Assembly: GCA_963840925.1 (NCBI GenBank)
Contig: CAWJAY010000027.1
Span: 186,001 to 250,000 of the forward strand
Direction: 5' to 3'
Length of the DNA: 64,000 nt
DNA from: DATAOG01 sp963840925
Lineage (GTDB): Bacteria > Pseudomonadota > Alphaproteobacteria > Geminicoccales > Geminicoccaceae
Below, in pieces: positions 47,765-56,315 of the stretch; positions within the stretch are counted from its first letter, which is position 1; each line of letters begins with the position of its first letter. The notes under the pieces are model-generated. The model had not been told where the DNA came from. It searched no databases and saw nothing but the letters and a program-made list of their open reading frames with translations. A program made the position numbers and the translations under genes.

Positions 47765-48984
47765 ATGGCGGACGCCGTCCTGACCATCAACGCCGGCTCC
47801 TCGAGCCTCAAGTTCTCGGTCTACCAGATCGGCGAGGACGACCGGCCGAGCGCTGGCGGCCAAGGGCCAGATCGAGGGCATCGGCACCTCGCCGCGCTTC
47901 GCCGCCGAGGACGCCGACAGGCCGAGCTGCTGGTCGAGCGCCGCTGGCCCGGACGATCGCGGTCCGGGCCACGCCGAGTTCTTCCGCGTGATCGGCGGCT
48001 GGCTGCGCGAGCAGTTCGGCAGGCGGCGAGCTGCTCGGCGTCGGCCACCGGGTGGTGCACGGCGGCATCGACTATCGCGGCGCCGGTGCTGATCGAGGCC
48101 GCGGTCGTGGACAAGCTCGAGGCGCTCTGTCCGCTCGCGCCGCTGCACCAGCCGCACAACCTCGCCGGCATCCGCGCGGTCGCCGCAGCTGCAGCCGGAG
48201 CTGCCGCAGGTCGCCTGCTTCGATACCGCCTTCCACCGCGGCCACCCCGAGGTCGCCGACTGGTTCGCCCTGCCGCGCCGGTTCTACGACGAGGGCATCC
48301 GCCGCTACGGCTTCCACGGCCTGTCCTACGAGTACATCGCCGAGCGCGCTGCCCGAGGTCGGCGCCGGAGATCGCCGACGGCCGGGTCGTCGTCGCCCAT
48401 CTCGGCAGCGGCGCCAGCATGTGCGCGCTCAGGGCCGGCCGCAGCGTCGACAGCACGATGGGCTTCACCGCGCTCGACGGCCTGCCGATGGGCACCCGCT
48501 GCGGCGCGCTCGACCCCGGCGTCGTGCTGCACCTGATCCGGGCGCATCGGCATGGACGCCGACGCGATCGAGCGCCTGCTCTACCACGACTGCGGGCTCA
48601 AGGGCGTGTCGGGGATCAGCAACGACATGCGCGACCTGCTGGCGAGCGACGACCCGCGCGCCGCGCAGGCGATCGAGCTGTTCGTCTGGCGGATCGATCG
48701 CGAGCTCGGCGCGCTCGCCGCCGCGCTCGGCGGCCTCGACGGCCTCGTGTTCACCGCCGGGATCGGCGAGCGCTCGGCCGCGATCCGCGAGCGGGTCTGC
48801 GCGCGGCGCCGCCTGGCTCGGCGTCGAGCTCGATCGCGGCCGCCAACCGCGGCCGGCGGCCCGCAGATCTCGAGCCGCGGCCAGCCGGGTCGCGGTCTAC
48901 GCGATCCCGACCGACGAGGAGCAGATGATCGCCCGGCACACGCTGGCCGTGCTGCGGCCGGGCGCCAAGCGCTGGAGCGCCTGA
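47765..48984 (+). pseudogene. ackA: acetate/propionate kinase (many frameshifts)
   Basis: The N-terminus DAVLTINAGSSSLKFSVYQI is the acetokinase signature. Further blocks lie in different frames: PVLIEAAVVDKLEALCPLAP, FYDEGIRRYGFHGLSYEYIA, VVVAHLGSGASMCALRAGRS, STMGFTALDGLPMGTRCGAL and GVSGISNDMRDLLASDDPRA, with VFTAGIGERSAAIRERV near the end. At least eight single-base changes, mostly insertions, are needed to restore about 400 residues. It would make acetate and ATP from acetyl phosphate with the adjacent phosphotransacylase. The even preservation of motifs between shifts fits sequencing error at least as well as gene decay. Confidence 0.75.
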
Positions 48985-49795
48985 TGACAATGACCGAGAC
49001 CGATCGGAACCGTGCCGTTCGACGCCAACCTGCGCCGGCTCGAGGGCAAGAAGGGCCTGGTGATCGGCATCGCCAACGAGCACTCGATCGCCTATGGCTG
49101 CGCCCGGGCGTTCCGCTCGTTCGGCGCCGAGCTCGCGCATCACCTATCTGAACGACAAGGCGAAGCCCTACGTCGAGCCGCTCGCCGGCGAGCTCGAGGC
49201 GCCGATCCTGATGCCGCTCGACGTCCAGGTCCAGGGCCAGATGGAGGCGGTGTTCGAGGCGATCGGCCGGCGCTGGGGCCGGCTCGACTTCGCGCTGCAC
49301 TCGATCGCCTTCGCGCCGAGGGCGGACCTGCACGGCCGCGTGGTCGACTGCTCGCGCGAGGGCTTCCTGCTCGCGATGGACGTCTCCTGCCACTCGTTCA
49401 TCCGCATGGCGCGCCTCGCCGAGCCGCTGATGAAGGACGGCGGCGCTCTGTTCACGATGAGCTACTTCGGCGCCGAGCGGGTGGTCGAGAACTACAACCT
49501 GATGGGGCCGGTCAAGGCCGCGCTCGAGGCCTCGGCGCGCTATCTGGCGGCCGAGCTCGGGCCCAAGGGCATCCGCGTCCACGCGATCTCGCCCGGGCCG
49601 CTCAAGACCCGCGCCGCCTCGGGCATCGCCCACTTCGACGAGCTGCTCGACAAGGCGGCCGAGCGCGCGCCGGCGCGCCGCCTGGTGACGATCGAGGACG
49701 TCGGCTTTGCGGTCGCCGGGCTCGCGACCGACGCCGCCAGGCTGATCACCGGCGATACCATCTACATCGACGGCGGCTACCACATCATGGGCTGA
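48984..49795 (+). CDS. fabI: enoyl-[ACP] reductase FabI, two frameshifts
   Basis: About 270 residues, NADH-dependent enoyl-ACP reductase of fatty-acid synthesis. The ATG shares one base with the ackA stop. After a shift near 49008 it reads PFDANLRRLEGKKGLVIGIA and NEHSIAYGCARAFRSFGAEL; after another near 49138, TYLNDKAKPYVEPLAGEL. The active-site Tyr/Lys lie in ERVVENYNLMGPVKAALEAS (Y-x6-K). The C-terminus has GPLKTRAASGIAHFDELLD and LITGDTIYIDGGYHIMG. It is the last gene of the DUF3141-pta-ackA cluster. Confidence 0.85.
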
Positions 49796-49912
49796 GGCTC
49801 GAGGGGCTGCGCCCGCGCAGAGCCCGCTTGCATTCCTGTTCCGGCGCTGGTACGGCGCGGCGTCGGATTCAGGCCCGGCATCCGAGGAATCGCCGCTGAA
49901 AGGAAGCCAAGC

Positions 49913-50749
49913 ATGCGTGCCCTGCTCACCTCGACGACCGGCGCCACCTTCGCCGGTGCTCTGCTCAGCGCCAACCTCGCTCTGGCCCAGTCGGCGAGCA
50001 CCGAGAGCGCCATCGCCGAACCCGAGCCGGCGCAGGGCGTGAACTTCGCGGTCGGTCTCGGCATCGGCGTCGCGCCGGACTACGAGGGCTCGGACGATTA
50101 TGCGCCCGTGCCGCTCTGGAACCTGAGCGTGAACAATCTCTACCATCCGAAGACCTTCATTCAGGTGCTCGGACCACGGCTCTTGTCGAACCTCCTCCCG
50201 GATGATCATTGGCGGTTCGGTGTTGTCGCGCAATTCATCAAGGAGCGCGATGACGTCGACGACAATGCTGTCGACGACCTCGACAGCGTCGACCCCGCGC
50301 TGATGGTCGGACTGGTCGGCGGTTACGATTTCCTCGCCGATCCGCAGCACGACGTGATCGTGGAAGCCGAGGCCCGGCAGGACATCGCCAACGACAACGG
50401 CTTTCTGGGCACGCTTCGGGGGCGCTACGGTGGTCGGCTGTCCCCGAGCATGCGCTTAGATACCTTCATCCAGTCGACCTGGGCGAACGACGACTACATG
50501 TCGTCCTACTTCGGCATCGATGGCGGCGACGCCGCGCGCAGCGGGCTCGACCAGTTCAGCGCCGACGAAGGCTTCAAGGACATCGGCCTCGGCGGCTCGG
50601 TCACCTACCGCTTCCTCGAGCACTGGAGCGTGACCGGGCTCGCCAACTACACCCGTCTGCTCAACGATGCCGCCGACAGCCCGGTGGTCGATGACCGGGG
50701 CGACGAGAACCAGTTCGTGACCGGCGCCTTGATCAACTATCGATTTTGA
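49913..50749 (+). CDS. MipA/OmpV family outer-membrane protein
   Basis: 278 residues. The signal peptide MRALLTSTTGATFAGALLSA...ALAQS is followed by the family opening NFAVGLGIGVAPDYEGSDDY and PVPLWNLSVNN. Alternating amphipathic strands follow, ending in the aromatic residue of LINYRF, as required for beta-barrel insertion by BamA. MipA-type proteins are outer-membrane barrels, in some bacteria linked to peptidoglycan enzymes. It is a single gene; the frame is intact. The asparagine/aspartate-rich loop near residues 115-130 is probably extracellular. Confidence 0.9.
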   Translation: MRALLTSTTGATFAGALLSANLALAQSASTESAIAEPEPAQGVNFAVGLGIGVAPDYEGSDDYAPVPLWNLSVNNLYHPKTFIQVLGPRLLSNLLPDDHWRFGVVAQFIKERDDVDDNAVDDLDSVDPALMVGLVGGYDFLADPQHDVIVEAEARQDIANDNGFLGTLRGRYGGRLSPSMRLDTFIQSTWANDDYMSSYFGIDGGDAARSGLDQFSADEGFKDIGLGGSVTYRFLEHWSVTGLANYTRLLNDAADSPVVDDRGDENQFVTGALINYRF

Positions 50750-50861
50750 GCCGCTGGTCCTCGCCGGCCGGCCGCTGATCGATCGACGCTGAGCCCGCGG
50801 CGGCGACCTCGGCCTGGCTCCGCCCCGACGGGCACCGTGATCCGCTGGAGGTTGCACGGCC

Positions 50862-51950
50862 ATGCGCGAGGCGAGCCGGATGGACGGCGACAACCGGATC
50901 GAGCGGATCGTCGGCCTGGTGCTGCTGGCGATGCTGGCGGTCGGCTGCGTGCTCGTGCTGCGGCCGTTCTTCACCGCCGTCTGCTTCGCGCTGATCCTGG
51001 TCGTCGCCACCTGGCCGGCGTTCGAGCGTCTGCAGCGCTGGTTCGGCGGCAGCCGGACCTCCGCGGCGCTGCTGATGGTCGTGCTCGCGGCGCTGGTCCT
51101 GGTGCTGCCGCCGGCGCTGGTCGCGTCCAGCATCGACTACAACGTCGCCGGCACCGTCCGGCTGCTGCGCGACCTCTCGCACGACGGCCTGCCGCCGCCG
51201 CCGGCCTGGGTCGCCGAGGTCAAGCTGATCGGGCCGGACATCCACGCCCGCTGGCAGGCGCTGGCGAGCGGCGGGCCCGAGGCGGGCGAGCGCATCCAGG
51301 CGTTCATCGCCTGGGCCCGGCTCAAGCTGATCGGCGCCGGCTTCGGCCTGGGCGCCGCCGTCGTCCAGCTGATCCTGGCGATCGTGACCGCGTTCTTTCT
51401 CTACCGCGACGGCGTGGCGGTCCGGCGCAGCCTGATGTCGGCCGGCCGGCGGGTCGCCGGCGAGCACGCGCCGCGGCTGCTCAAGGTCGCCTACGCGACC
51501 ATCGTCGGCGTCGTCTACGGCGTCCTCGGGACCGCGCTCGCCCAGGCGCTGCTGCTGCTGATCGGGCTCTGGATCACCGGAATTCCCGCGGCGCTGCTGC
51601 TCGGGCTGCTGCTGTTCCTGTTGTCCCTGATCCCGCTCGGGCCGTTGCTGATCCTGGGGCCGGCGGCGGTCTGGCTCTATCTGGGCGGCGCGACCGGATG
51701 GGCGGTTTTCATCATCGTCTGGGGCATCGCCGCCGGCCTGGTGACCGACAACCTGCTCAAGCCCTGGCTGATCAGCCGCGGCAGCGATCTGCCCTTGATC
51801 CTGATCCTGTTCGGGGTGATCGGCGGCGCGGTCGCCTTCGGCACGCTCGGGCTGTTCCTGGGGCCGACCCTGCTTGCGGTCGGCTACGAGCTGATCCGCG
51901 AATGGAACGCGCCCGAAGACGCCGACCCGCAGCTGAGCTTCACCGGCTAG
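50862..51950 (+). CDS. AI-2E family (YdiK/PerM-type) transporter
   Basis: 362 residues, or 356 from the ATG at 50880 (MDGDNRIERIVGLVLLAMLA). It has about eight helices, including VGCVLVLRPFFTAVCFALIL, VVQLILAIVTAFFLYRDGVA, QALLLLIGLWITGIPAALLL and LLFLLSLIPLGPLLILGPAA, ending in the conserved GGAVAFGTLGLFLGPTLLAV. The family exports small molecules; the substrate here is unknown. It stands alone between MipA and the hydantoinase-B-like gene. The frame is intact. Confidence 0.9.
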   Translation: MREASRMDGDNRIERIVGLVLLAMLAVGCVLVLRPFFTAVCFALILVVATWPAFERLQRWFGGSRTSAALLMVVLAALVLVLPPALVASSIDYNVAGTVRLLRDLSHDGLPPPPAWVAEVKLIGPDIHARWQALASGGPEAGERIQAFIAWARLKLIGAGFGLGAAVVQLILAIVTAFFLYRDGVAVRRSLMSAGRRVAGEHAPRLLKVAYATIVGVVYGVLGTALAQALLLLIGLWITGIPAALLLGLLLFLLSLIPLGPLLILGPAAVWLYLGGATGWAVFIIVWGIAAGLVTDNLLKPWLISRGSDLPLILILFGVIGGAVAFGTLGLFLGPTLLAVGYELIREWNAPEDADPQLSFTG

Positions 51951-52045
51951 TCTGGCCGGCTGTTGGCGAGCGTTGCCGCCGGCATCCTGCAAGGACAGCC
52001 GTGGGACGCATGGCGTGGCGCCGGCACCATCGTGGGAAAACAGCC

Positions 52046-53827
52046 ATGGCTGATGGCGTCCGGCTCGCGGTGCTGTCGAGCCGGCTCGAGACGATCGCGC
52101 GCAAGATGGCGAACACGTTGTTCCGGACCGCGCGCTCGGGCCTGATCAATAGCGCGCGCGACCTCTCCTGCTGCATCCTGACCGCCGGCCACGAGCTGCT
52201 CGCCGAGGCCGAAAGCCTGCCCTCGCACGTGCTGGTCGGCCCCGACCTGATGGCGCAGACGATGCAGGCGTTCCATCCACGGCTCGCCCGCGGCGATGCC
52301 TTCCTGCACAACTCGCCCTATCACGGCAACTCGCACGCCGCCGACCACACGATCCTGGTGCCGGTGCTTGACGACGAGGGCAGCCACCGCTTCACGACCT
52401 TCGCCAAGGCCCATCAGGCCGACATCGGCAACGCGCAGCCGACCTCCTATTTCGCGACCGCCCGCGACGTCTACGAGGAGGGCGCGCTGATCTTTCCCGC
52501 GGTCAAGGTGCAGCGCGACTACCGCGACATCGACGACGTGATCCGGATGTGCCGGGCGCGGATCCGGGTGCCCGAGCAGTGGTACGGCGACTATCTGGCC
52601 CTGATCGGGGCGGCCCGGATCGGCGAGCGGGAGCTTCTGGCGCTCGGCCGCGAGGTCGGCTGGGACGCGCTGGCCGAGCACGCCGCGGCCTGGTTCGACT
52701 ACAGCGAGGGCCGGATGGCGGCAGCGCTCCGCCGCCTGCCGGCGGGCGAGATCACGCAGGCCGGGACCCACGACCCGTTTCCCGGGACCCCGCCCGAGGG
52801 TCTGCGGGTCACGGTCACGGTCCGCACCGACCCGCAAGCCGGCAAAATCGAGGTTGACCTGCGCGACAACCCGGACACGCTCGCCTCCGGGCTCAACGTC
52901 ACCGAGGCCAACGCCAAGGCCGCGGCGATGATCGGCATCTTCTCCGGGCTGGGCATGGACGTGCCGCGCAACGCCGGCAGCTACCGCCGGGTCCGGGTGC
53001 TGGTCCGGGACAACTGCTGCATCGGCGGGCCGCGCCACCCGGCCTCGTGCTCGCTCTCGACCACCAACCTCGCGACCAAGGTCGGCAACGCCACGCAGAC
53101 CGCGCTGGCCGAGCTCGGCGCCGGCTTCGGCCTCGCGGAGACGGGGACCATCGTGCCGGCCTCGATGGCGGTGATCTCCGGCCGCGACCCGCGCCGGCAG
53201 CAGGCGCCGTTCATCAACTCGCTGTTCCTGATGCACACCGGCGGCGCCGGCGCACCGCGGGCGGACGCCTGGCTCACGACCGTCCATATCGGCGACCTCG
53301 GGCTTTGCTACCTCGACAGCGTCGAGATGGACGAATTGCTCTACCCGATCCGCGTCTGCGGGCGCTGCCTGCTGATCGACACCGAAGGTGCCGGGCGCTT
53401 CCGGGGGGCGCCCGCGGCCCGCGCCGAGTACGGGCCGATCGAGACGTCCCTGGTCGCGTGGTTCGCGAGCGATGGCACCCGGAACGCGCCCGCGGGCGTG
53501 CGCGGCGGCCTTGCCGGCGGGCGGGCGGCGCAGTTCCGGCGCGGCGCCGACGGCGCGCTCGTGCCGGTCACCGCGTTCGGCGGCGTCACGCTCGCCCCCG
53601 GCGAGAGCCTGGTCGCGGTCTGCTGCGGGGGCGGCGGCTACGGTCCGCCCTGCGAGCGCGACCCGGAGCGGGTCCAAAACGACGTTCGCGAGGGCTGGGT
53701 CTCGCGCCAACGCGCCGCGGCGGTCTATGGCGTGGTCCTCGATGCTGCCGGCGCGCTCGACCGGCCGGCGACCGCTGCCGCCCGCGCCCGGCTCGCCGCA
53801 GCGCCCGGTCCTCGACGCCAGGGTTGA
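52046..53827 (+). CDS. hydantoinase B/oxoprolinase family protein (orphan)
   Basis: 593 residues from ATG 52046 (MADGVRLAVLSSRLETIARK), preceded by a weak GGGAAAA. Family blocks are ARSGLINSARDLSCCILTAG, HLVGPD-like LVGPDLMAQTMQAF, GDAFLHNSPYHGNSHAADHT, FTTFAKAHQADIGNAQPTSY and NVTEANAKAAAMIGIFSGLG. This is the HyuB subunit of ATP-dependent hydantoinases/acetone carboxylase-like enzymes, which normally pairs with an adjacent HyuA ATPase subunit. No hyuA is present on either side, so its partner must lie elsewhere or it acts alone. The frame is intact. Confidence 0.85.
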   Translation: MADGVRLAVLSSRLETIARKMANTLFRTARSGLINSARDLSCCILTAGHELLAEAESLPSHVLVGPDLMAQTMQAFHPRLARGDAFLHNSPYHGNSHAADHTILVPVLDDEGSHRFTTFAKAHQADIGNAQPTSYFATARDVYEEGALIFPAVKVQRDYRDIDDVIRMCRARIRVPEQWYGDYLALIGAARIGERELLALGREVGWDALAEHAAAWFDYSEGRMAAALRRLPAGEITQAGTHDPFPGTPPEGLRVTVTVRTDPQAGKIEVDLRDNPDTLASGLNVTEANAKAAAMIGIFSGLGMDVPRNAGSYRRVRVLVRDNCCIGGPRHPASCSLSTTNLATKVGNATQTALAELGAGFGLAETGTIVPASMAVISGRDPRRQQAPFINSLFLMHTGGAGAPRADAWLTTVHIGDLGLCYLDSVEMDELLYPIRVCGRCLLIDTEGAGRFRGAPAARAEYGPIETSLVAWFASDGTRNAPAGVRGGLAGGRAAQFRRGADGALVPVTAFGGVTLAPGESLVAVCCGGGGYGPPCERDPERVQNDVREGWVSRQRAAAVYGVVLDAAGALDRPATAAARARLAAAPGPRRQG

Positions 53828-54243
53828 GTGCACACAAGTGTGTCCTGCGGTCGCTGGAGCCCGCCGATCAAGGGCCTGGATTCTTGCCTAGATGCGACAT
53901 CGGACGTAAACCTGCCATTCGGCGTTTCTCCCATTCTAAACAATTGTTTGGTCATTTCATCTTACAAACCAGATAAAGATTGATCGAGGCTCAAGCGCTG
54001 GAGGCCTCCGCGCAACTTGTGAGCCCTAAATCAAACTAGGCACACTTCCGTGCGCATGTGGTATCACTTTGGCGTCAGTCGCCAGCATACGTGTTGCCAT
54101 CGCCAGCATGGCATCGGCGATCTTCGACCGGCTCAACTGGCTCCCGTCCACGTGCCGGCGGCTGTTCTTGACCTGGATTTTGCCAGCCGCAGTCATGGGA
54201 AAATCACGCAGCCGGTCGACTGGGCCGGGACTGCTCGGAATCG
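53828..54243. other. AT-richer intergenic region with a ligase C-terminus-like remnant
   Basis: About 415 bases, noticeably less GC-rich than its surroundings, especially 53920-54060. On the minus strand (about 54150-54247) a frame reads VDRLRDFPMTAAGKIQVKNS, which looks like the A10 end of an acyl-CoA synthetase. No upstream part of such a gene is present. No RNA gene or terminator is clear. Confidence 0.35.
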
Positions 54244-55320
54244 TCACTCCGCCGTGCCTGGCCGGCGCGCGAGCGCGTACAGCGCGATGCCGCAGGCGAC
54301 CGAGACGTTGAGGCTCTGCATCGACGGCGCGATCTCCAGGCGGGCGGCGAAATCGCAGTGCTCGCGGACCAGGCGGCGCAGGCCGCTGCCCTCGGCGCCG
54401 AGCACGAGCGCCAGATTGTCGACCGCGGGCGCCTGCTCGAGGCTCGCCTCGGCACCGGCGTCCAGCGCCAGGCGCCAGTAGCCGAGCTCGGCCAGCTGAT
54501 CGAGCGCCCGGGCGAGATTGGTGACCTCGACCACCGGCACGAGGTCGAGCGCGCCCGAGGCCGCCTTGGCGGCCGCACCGCCGAGCTCAGCGCTCCGCCG
54601 CTCGGGCAGGACCAGCGCGCGGACCCCGAACGCCGCGGCCGAGCGCAGGATCGCGCCGACGTTGTGCGGGTCGTTGACCTGGTCGAGCACCAGCGCCAGG
54701 TTGCGGCCGGGCTCGGGTGCGAGCGTCCGCCTGAGCTCGAGCCTGGGCAGCGGCGCCGCCGACAGGGCTAGGCCCTGATGCAGGGTCCCAGGCCCGAGCC
54801 GGCGGTCGAGCTCCTCGCGCTCGACGCTCACGACCTCGAGCCCGCCGCGGCCGGCCGCGCCGCCGAGCGCCGCCAGGCCTTCGGCGGTCGCGAGCAGGCG
54901 GTGACAGCTCCGCCGCGGGTTGCCAAGCGCCGCCTCGACCGCATGGCGGCCGTACAGCCAGAGCCCGCGCGCAGCCACCTTGCGGGGAGGCCTGCCGGCG
55001 CCGCCGGGCTTGGCGCCCGCCGCCCCCCCGCCGGCCTGTGGGGCGCCGGGCGCGCCGGCGCCGGTTTTCCTAGCTCCGCGCGCAGGCGCACGCTGCTCCT
55101 TGGCCTTGGCGGCCTTGGCCGGGCCCGTCGTCCGCGCGCCGGCCTGCGCGGCGCCGGGCCCGCCGGCGCCGGCCTTGTCGGGTCCGCACGCAGGCGCACG
55201 CCGCTTCCCGGGCTTGGCGGCCTTGGCCGGGCCCGTCGCCCGCGCGGTTCGAGATCCCGGGGCATCCCGCCGCCGCCCCCGGGCGGCCCCGGCACCGCGT
55301 TGATGCTTGCTCGCAGCCAT
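54244..55320 (-). CDS. rlmB: 23S rRNA 2'-O-methyltransferase RlmB (TrmH/SpoU family)
   Basis: 358 residues from an ATG at 55320. The C-terminal about 250 residues carry the substrate-binding opening LWLYGRHAVEAALGNPRR and the SPOUT knot motifs LVLDQVNDPHNVGAILRSAA, LALVLGAEGSGLRRLVREHC and PSMQSLNVSVACGIALYALA. This matches 23S rRNA (guanosine-2'-O-)-methyltransferases. The N-terminal about 110 residues are low-complexity Ala/Gly/Lys/Arg sequence including a perfect-length 108-bp tandem duplication; such basic tails are common in alphaproteobacterial RlmB. Its normal place is just upstream of the tRNA-Tyr/tuf block, here about 6 kb away. Confidence 0.9.
   Translation of the reverse strand: MAASKHQRGAGAARGRRRDAPGSRTARATGPAKAAKPGKRRAPACGPDKAGAGGPGAAQAGARTTGPAKAAKAKEQRAPARGARKTGAGAPGAPQAGGGAAGAKPGGAGRPPRKVAARGLWLYGRHAVEAALGNPRRSCHRLLATAEGLAALGGAAGRGGLEVVSVEREELDRRLGPGTLHQGLALSAAPLPRLELRRTLAPEPGRNLALVLDQVNDPHNVGAILRSAAAFGVRALVLPERRSAELGGAAAKAASGALDLVPVVEVTNLARALDQLAELGYWRLALDAGAEASLEQAPAVDNLALVLGAEGSGLRRLVREHCDFAARLEIAPSMQSLNVSVACGIALYALARRPGTAE
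55033..55248 (-). repeat. 108-bp tandem duplication within rlmB
   Basis: Two adjacent units, 55033-55140 and 55141-55248, both starting GGCCTG and sharing long blocks such as TTGGCGGCCTTGGCCGGGCC. Each encodes 36 residues with the pattern TGPAKAAK ... APA ... AGAGAPGA. The frame is preserved. Confidence 0.75.
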
Positions 55321-55562
55321 CCGCCGAACGCTCCTGCCATGCCGACGTCGATCGCACGTGCGGTCGACCCCCTGTTGGTAGCACATCGGTCGACCGCTGG
55401 TGGTGGTGGAACCTTCTTCGCCCGGTCGCCCCGCTGAACCGCGACGCAGGCCGGGTGAGACGGAGTGCTTTGCCACCGCGGCCGACCACGAACATCCTGG
55501 TGCGCACCATCCTTCGTCATGACCGCGTACGAGCCCTGCTGGCGCACCGATCGCCGCGGCCG

Positions 55563-56198
55563 TCAGTTCCTGTCGGCAGCCTTGCCGAGGCGAACCGCCA
55601 GATTGGCGACGTGATGGTCGACGACGCTGGCAAGATCGGTCCCGATCACCTTCAGACGGCCCGTGAGCGAAGCGACGAGGCTGCCGATCATCTCGTCGAA
55701 GAGACCGCCGACCTCCACGCTGAGCCGGCCCTCCTCGACGCCGGCCTTCGCCAACTGGCGCCGATAGACGTCGAGAACGGCGAGCAGCTTGCCGTTGAGT
55801 TCGCGGTTGAGCGCAGGCGTGAGACCGCGGGGACGCGCGCCGTTCAGCAGGTAAAGGCTGAGGTCGAGGTCACGGGGGTTCTCGCTATAGAACCCGACCA
55901 GCGCCCGGAAGGCAGTCGCCAGCGCGGCCACCGGTTCGGTCGCTCCGTCGACGCTCGATGCGACGCGCCCGAGCAGGTTGTCGAGCGATTCCCGCAGGAT
56001 GTCGGCGTAGAGCTCTTCCTTGTTGGCATAGTGGAAGTAGATGGCGCCCGTCGTGTAGCCGGCCTGCCTGGCGATCTCGCGCACGGAGGTGCCGTCCAGA
56101 CCCTGCTCGGCGAACAGCTGCTTGGCGGCGGAGCGGATCAGCTCGCGCTTGACCGCGACGACCGCCTGCTTTCGCCGGCTCTTCGCGATCTCGTTCAT
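55563..56198 (-). CDS. TetR family transcriptional regulator
   Basis: 211 residues from ATG 56198 (MNEIAKSRRKQAVVAVKREL), nine codons inside a longer reading. The N-terminal helix-turn-helix is LFAEQGLDGTSVREIARQAG and YTTGAIYFHYANKEELYADI. The C-terminal ligand domain is all-helical. It is divergent from the enoyl-CoA hydratase gene, and the space between holds a perfect palindrome (56250-56266), so it most likely represses both genes and responds to an acyl-CoA or related ligand. Confidence 0.9.
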   Translation of the reverse strand: MNEIAKSRRKQAVVAVKRELIRSAAKQLFAEQGLDGTSVREIARQAGYTTGAIYFHYANKEELYADILRESLDNLLGRVASSVDGATEPVAALATAFRALVGFYSENPRDLDLSLYLLNGARPRGLTPALNRELNGKLLAVLDVYRRQLAKAGVEEGRLSVEVGGLFDEMIGSLVASLTGRLKVIGTDLASVVDHHVANLAVRLGKAADRN

Positions 56199-56249
56199 CC
56201 GGTCCCGCCACCGTTCGATCCGCAATCGATGCCGCTACCCCGCTTGCAA

Positions 56250-56266
56250 ACATAACGGTGTTATGT
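56250..56266. promoter_or_regulatory. palindromic operator between tetR-type and hydratase genes
   Basis: ACATAAC-GGT-GTTATGT, a perfect 7-bp inverted repeat with a 3-bp spacer, in a locally AT-rich stretch followed by TATTCTTAA. Size and placement between divergent genes fit a TetR dimer site, with promoter elements overlapping it. Confidence 0.75.
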
Positions 56267-56315
56267 ATTCTTAACGACGCAATGCCACGCCGTCAACGCT
56301 GAGGAGATGCGCCCC

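Noticed and set aside
48984..49151. Small 55-residue protein starting MTMTETDRNRAV
   Set aside because: It is the start of fabI read past a frameshift; the remaining fabI sequence continues in adjacent frames.
50733..51992. 419-residue minus-strand open frame opposite the AI-2E transporter
   Set aside because: Antisense shadow of an intact membrane protein gene. Its Gln/Asp/Arg-rich composition matches no family.
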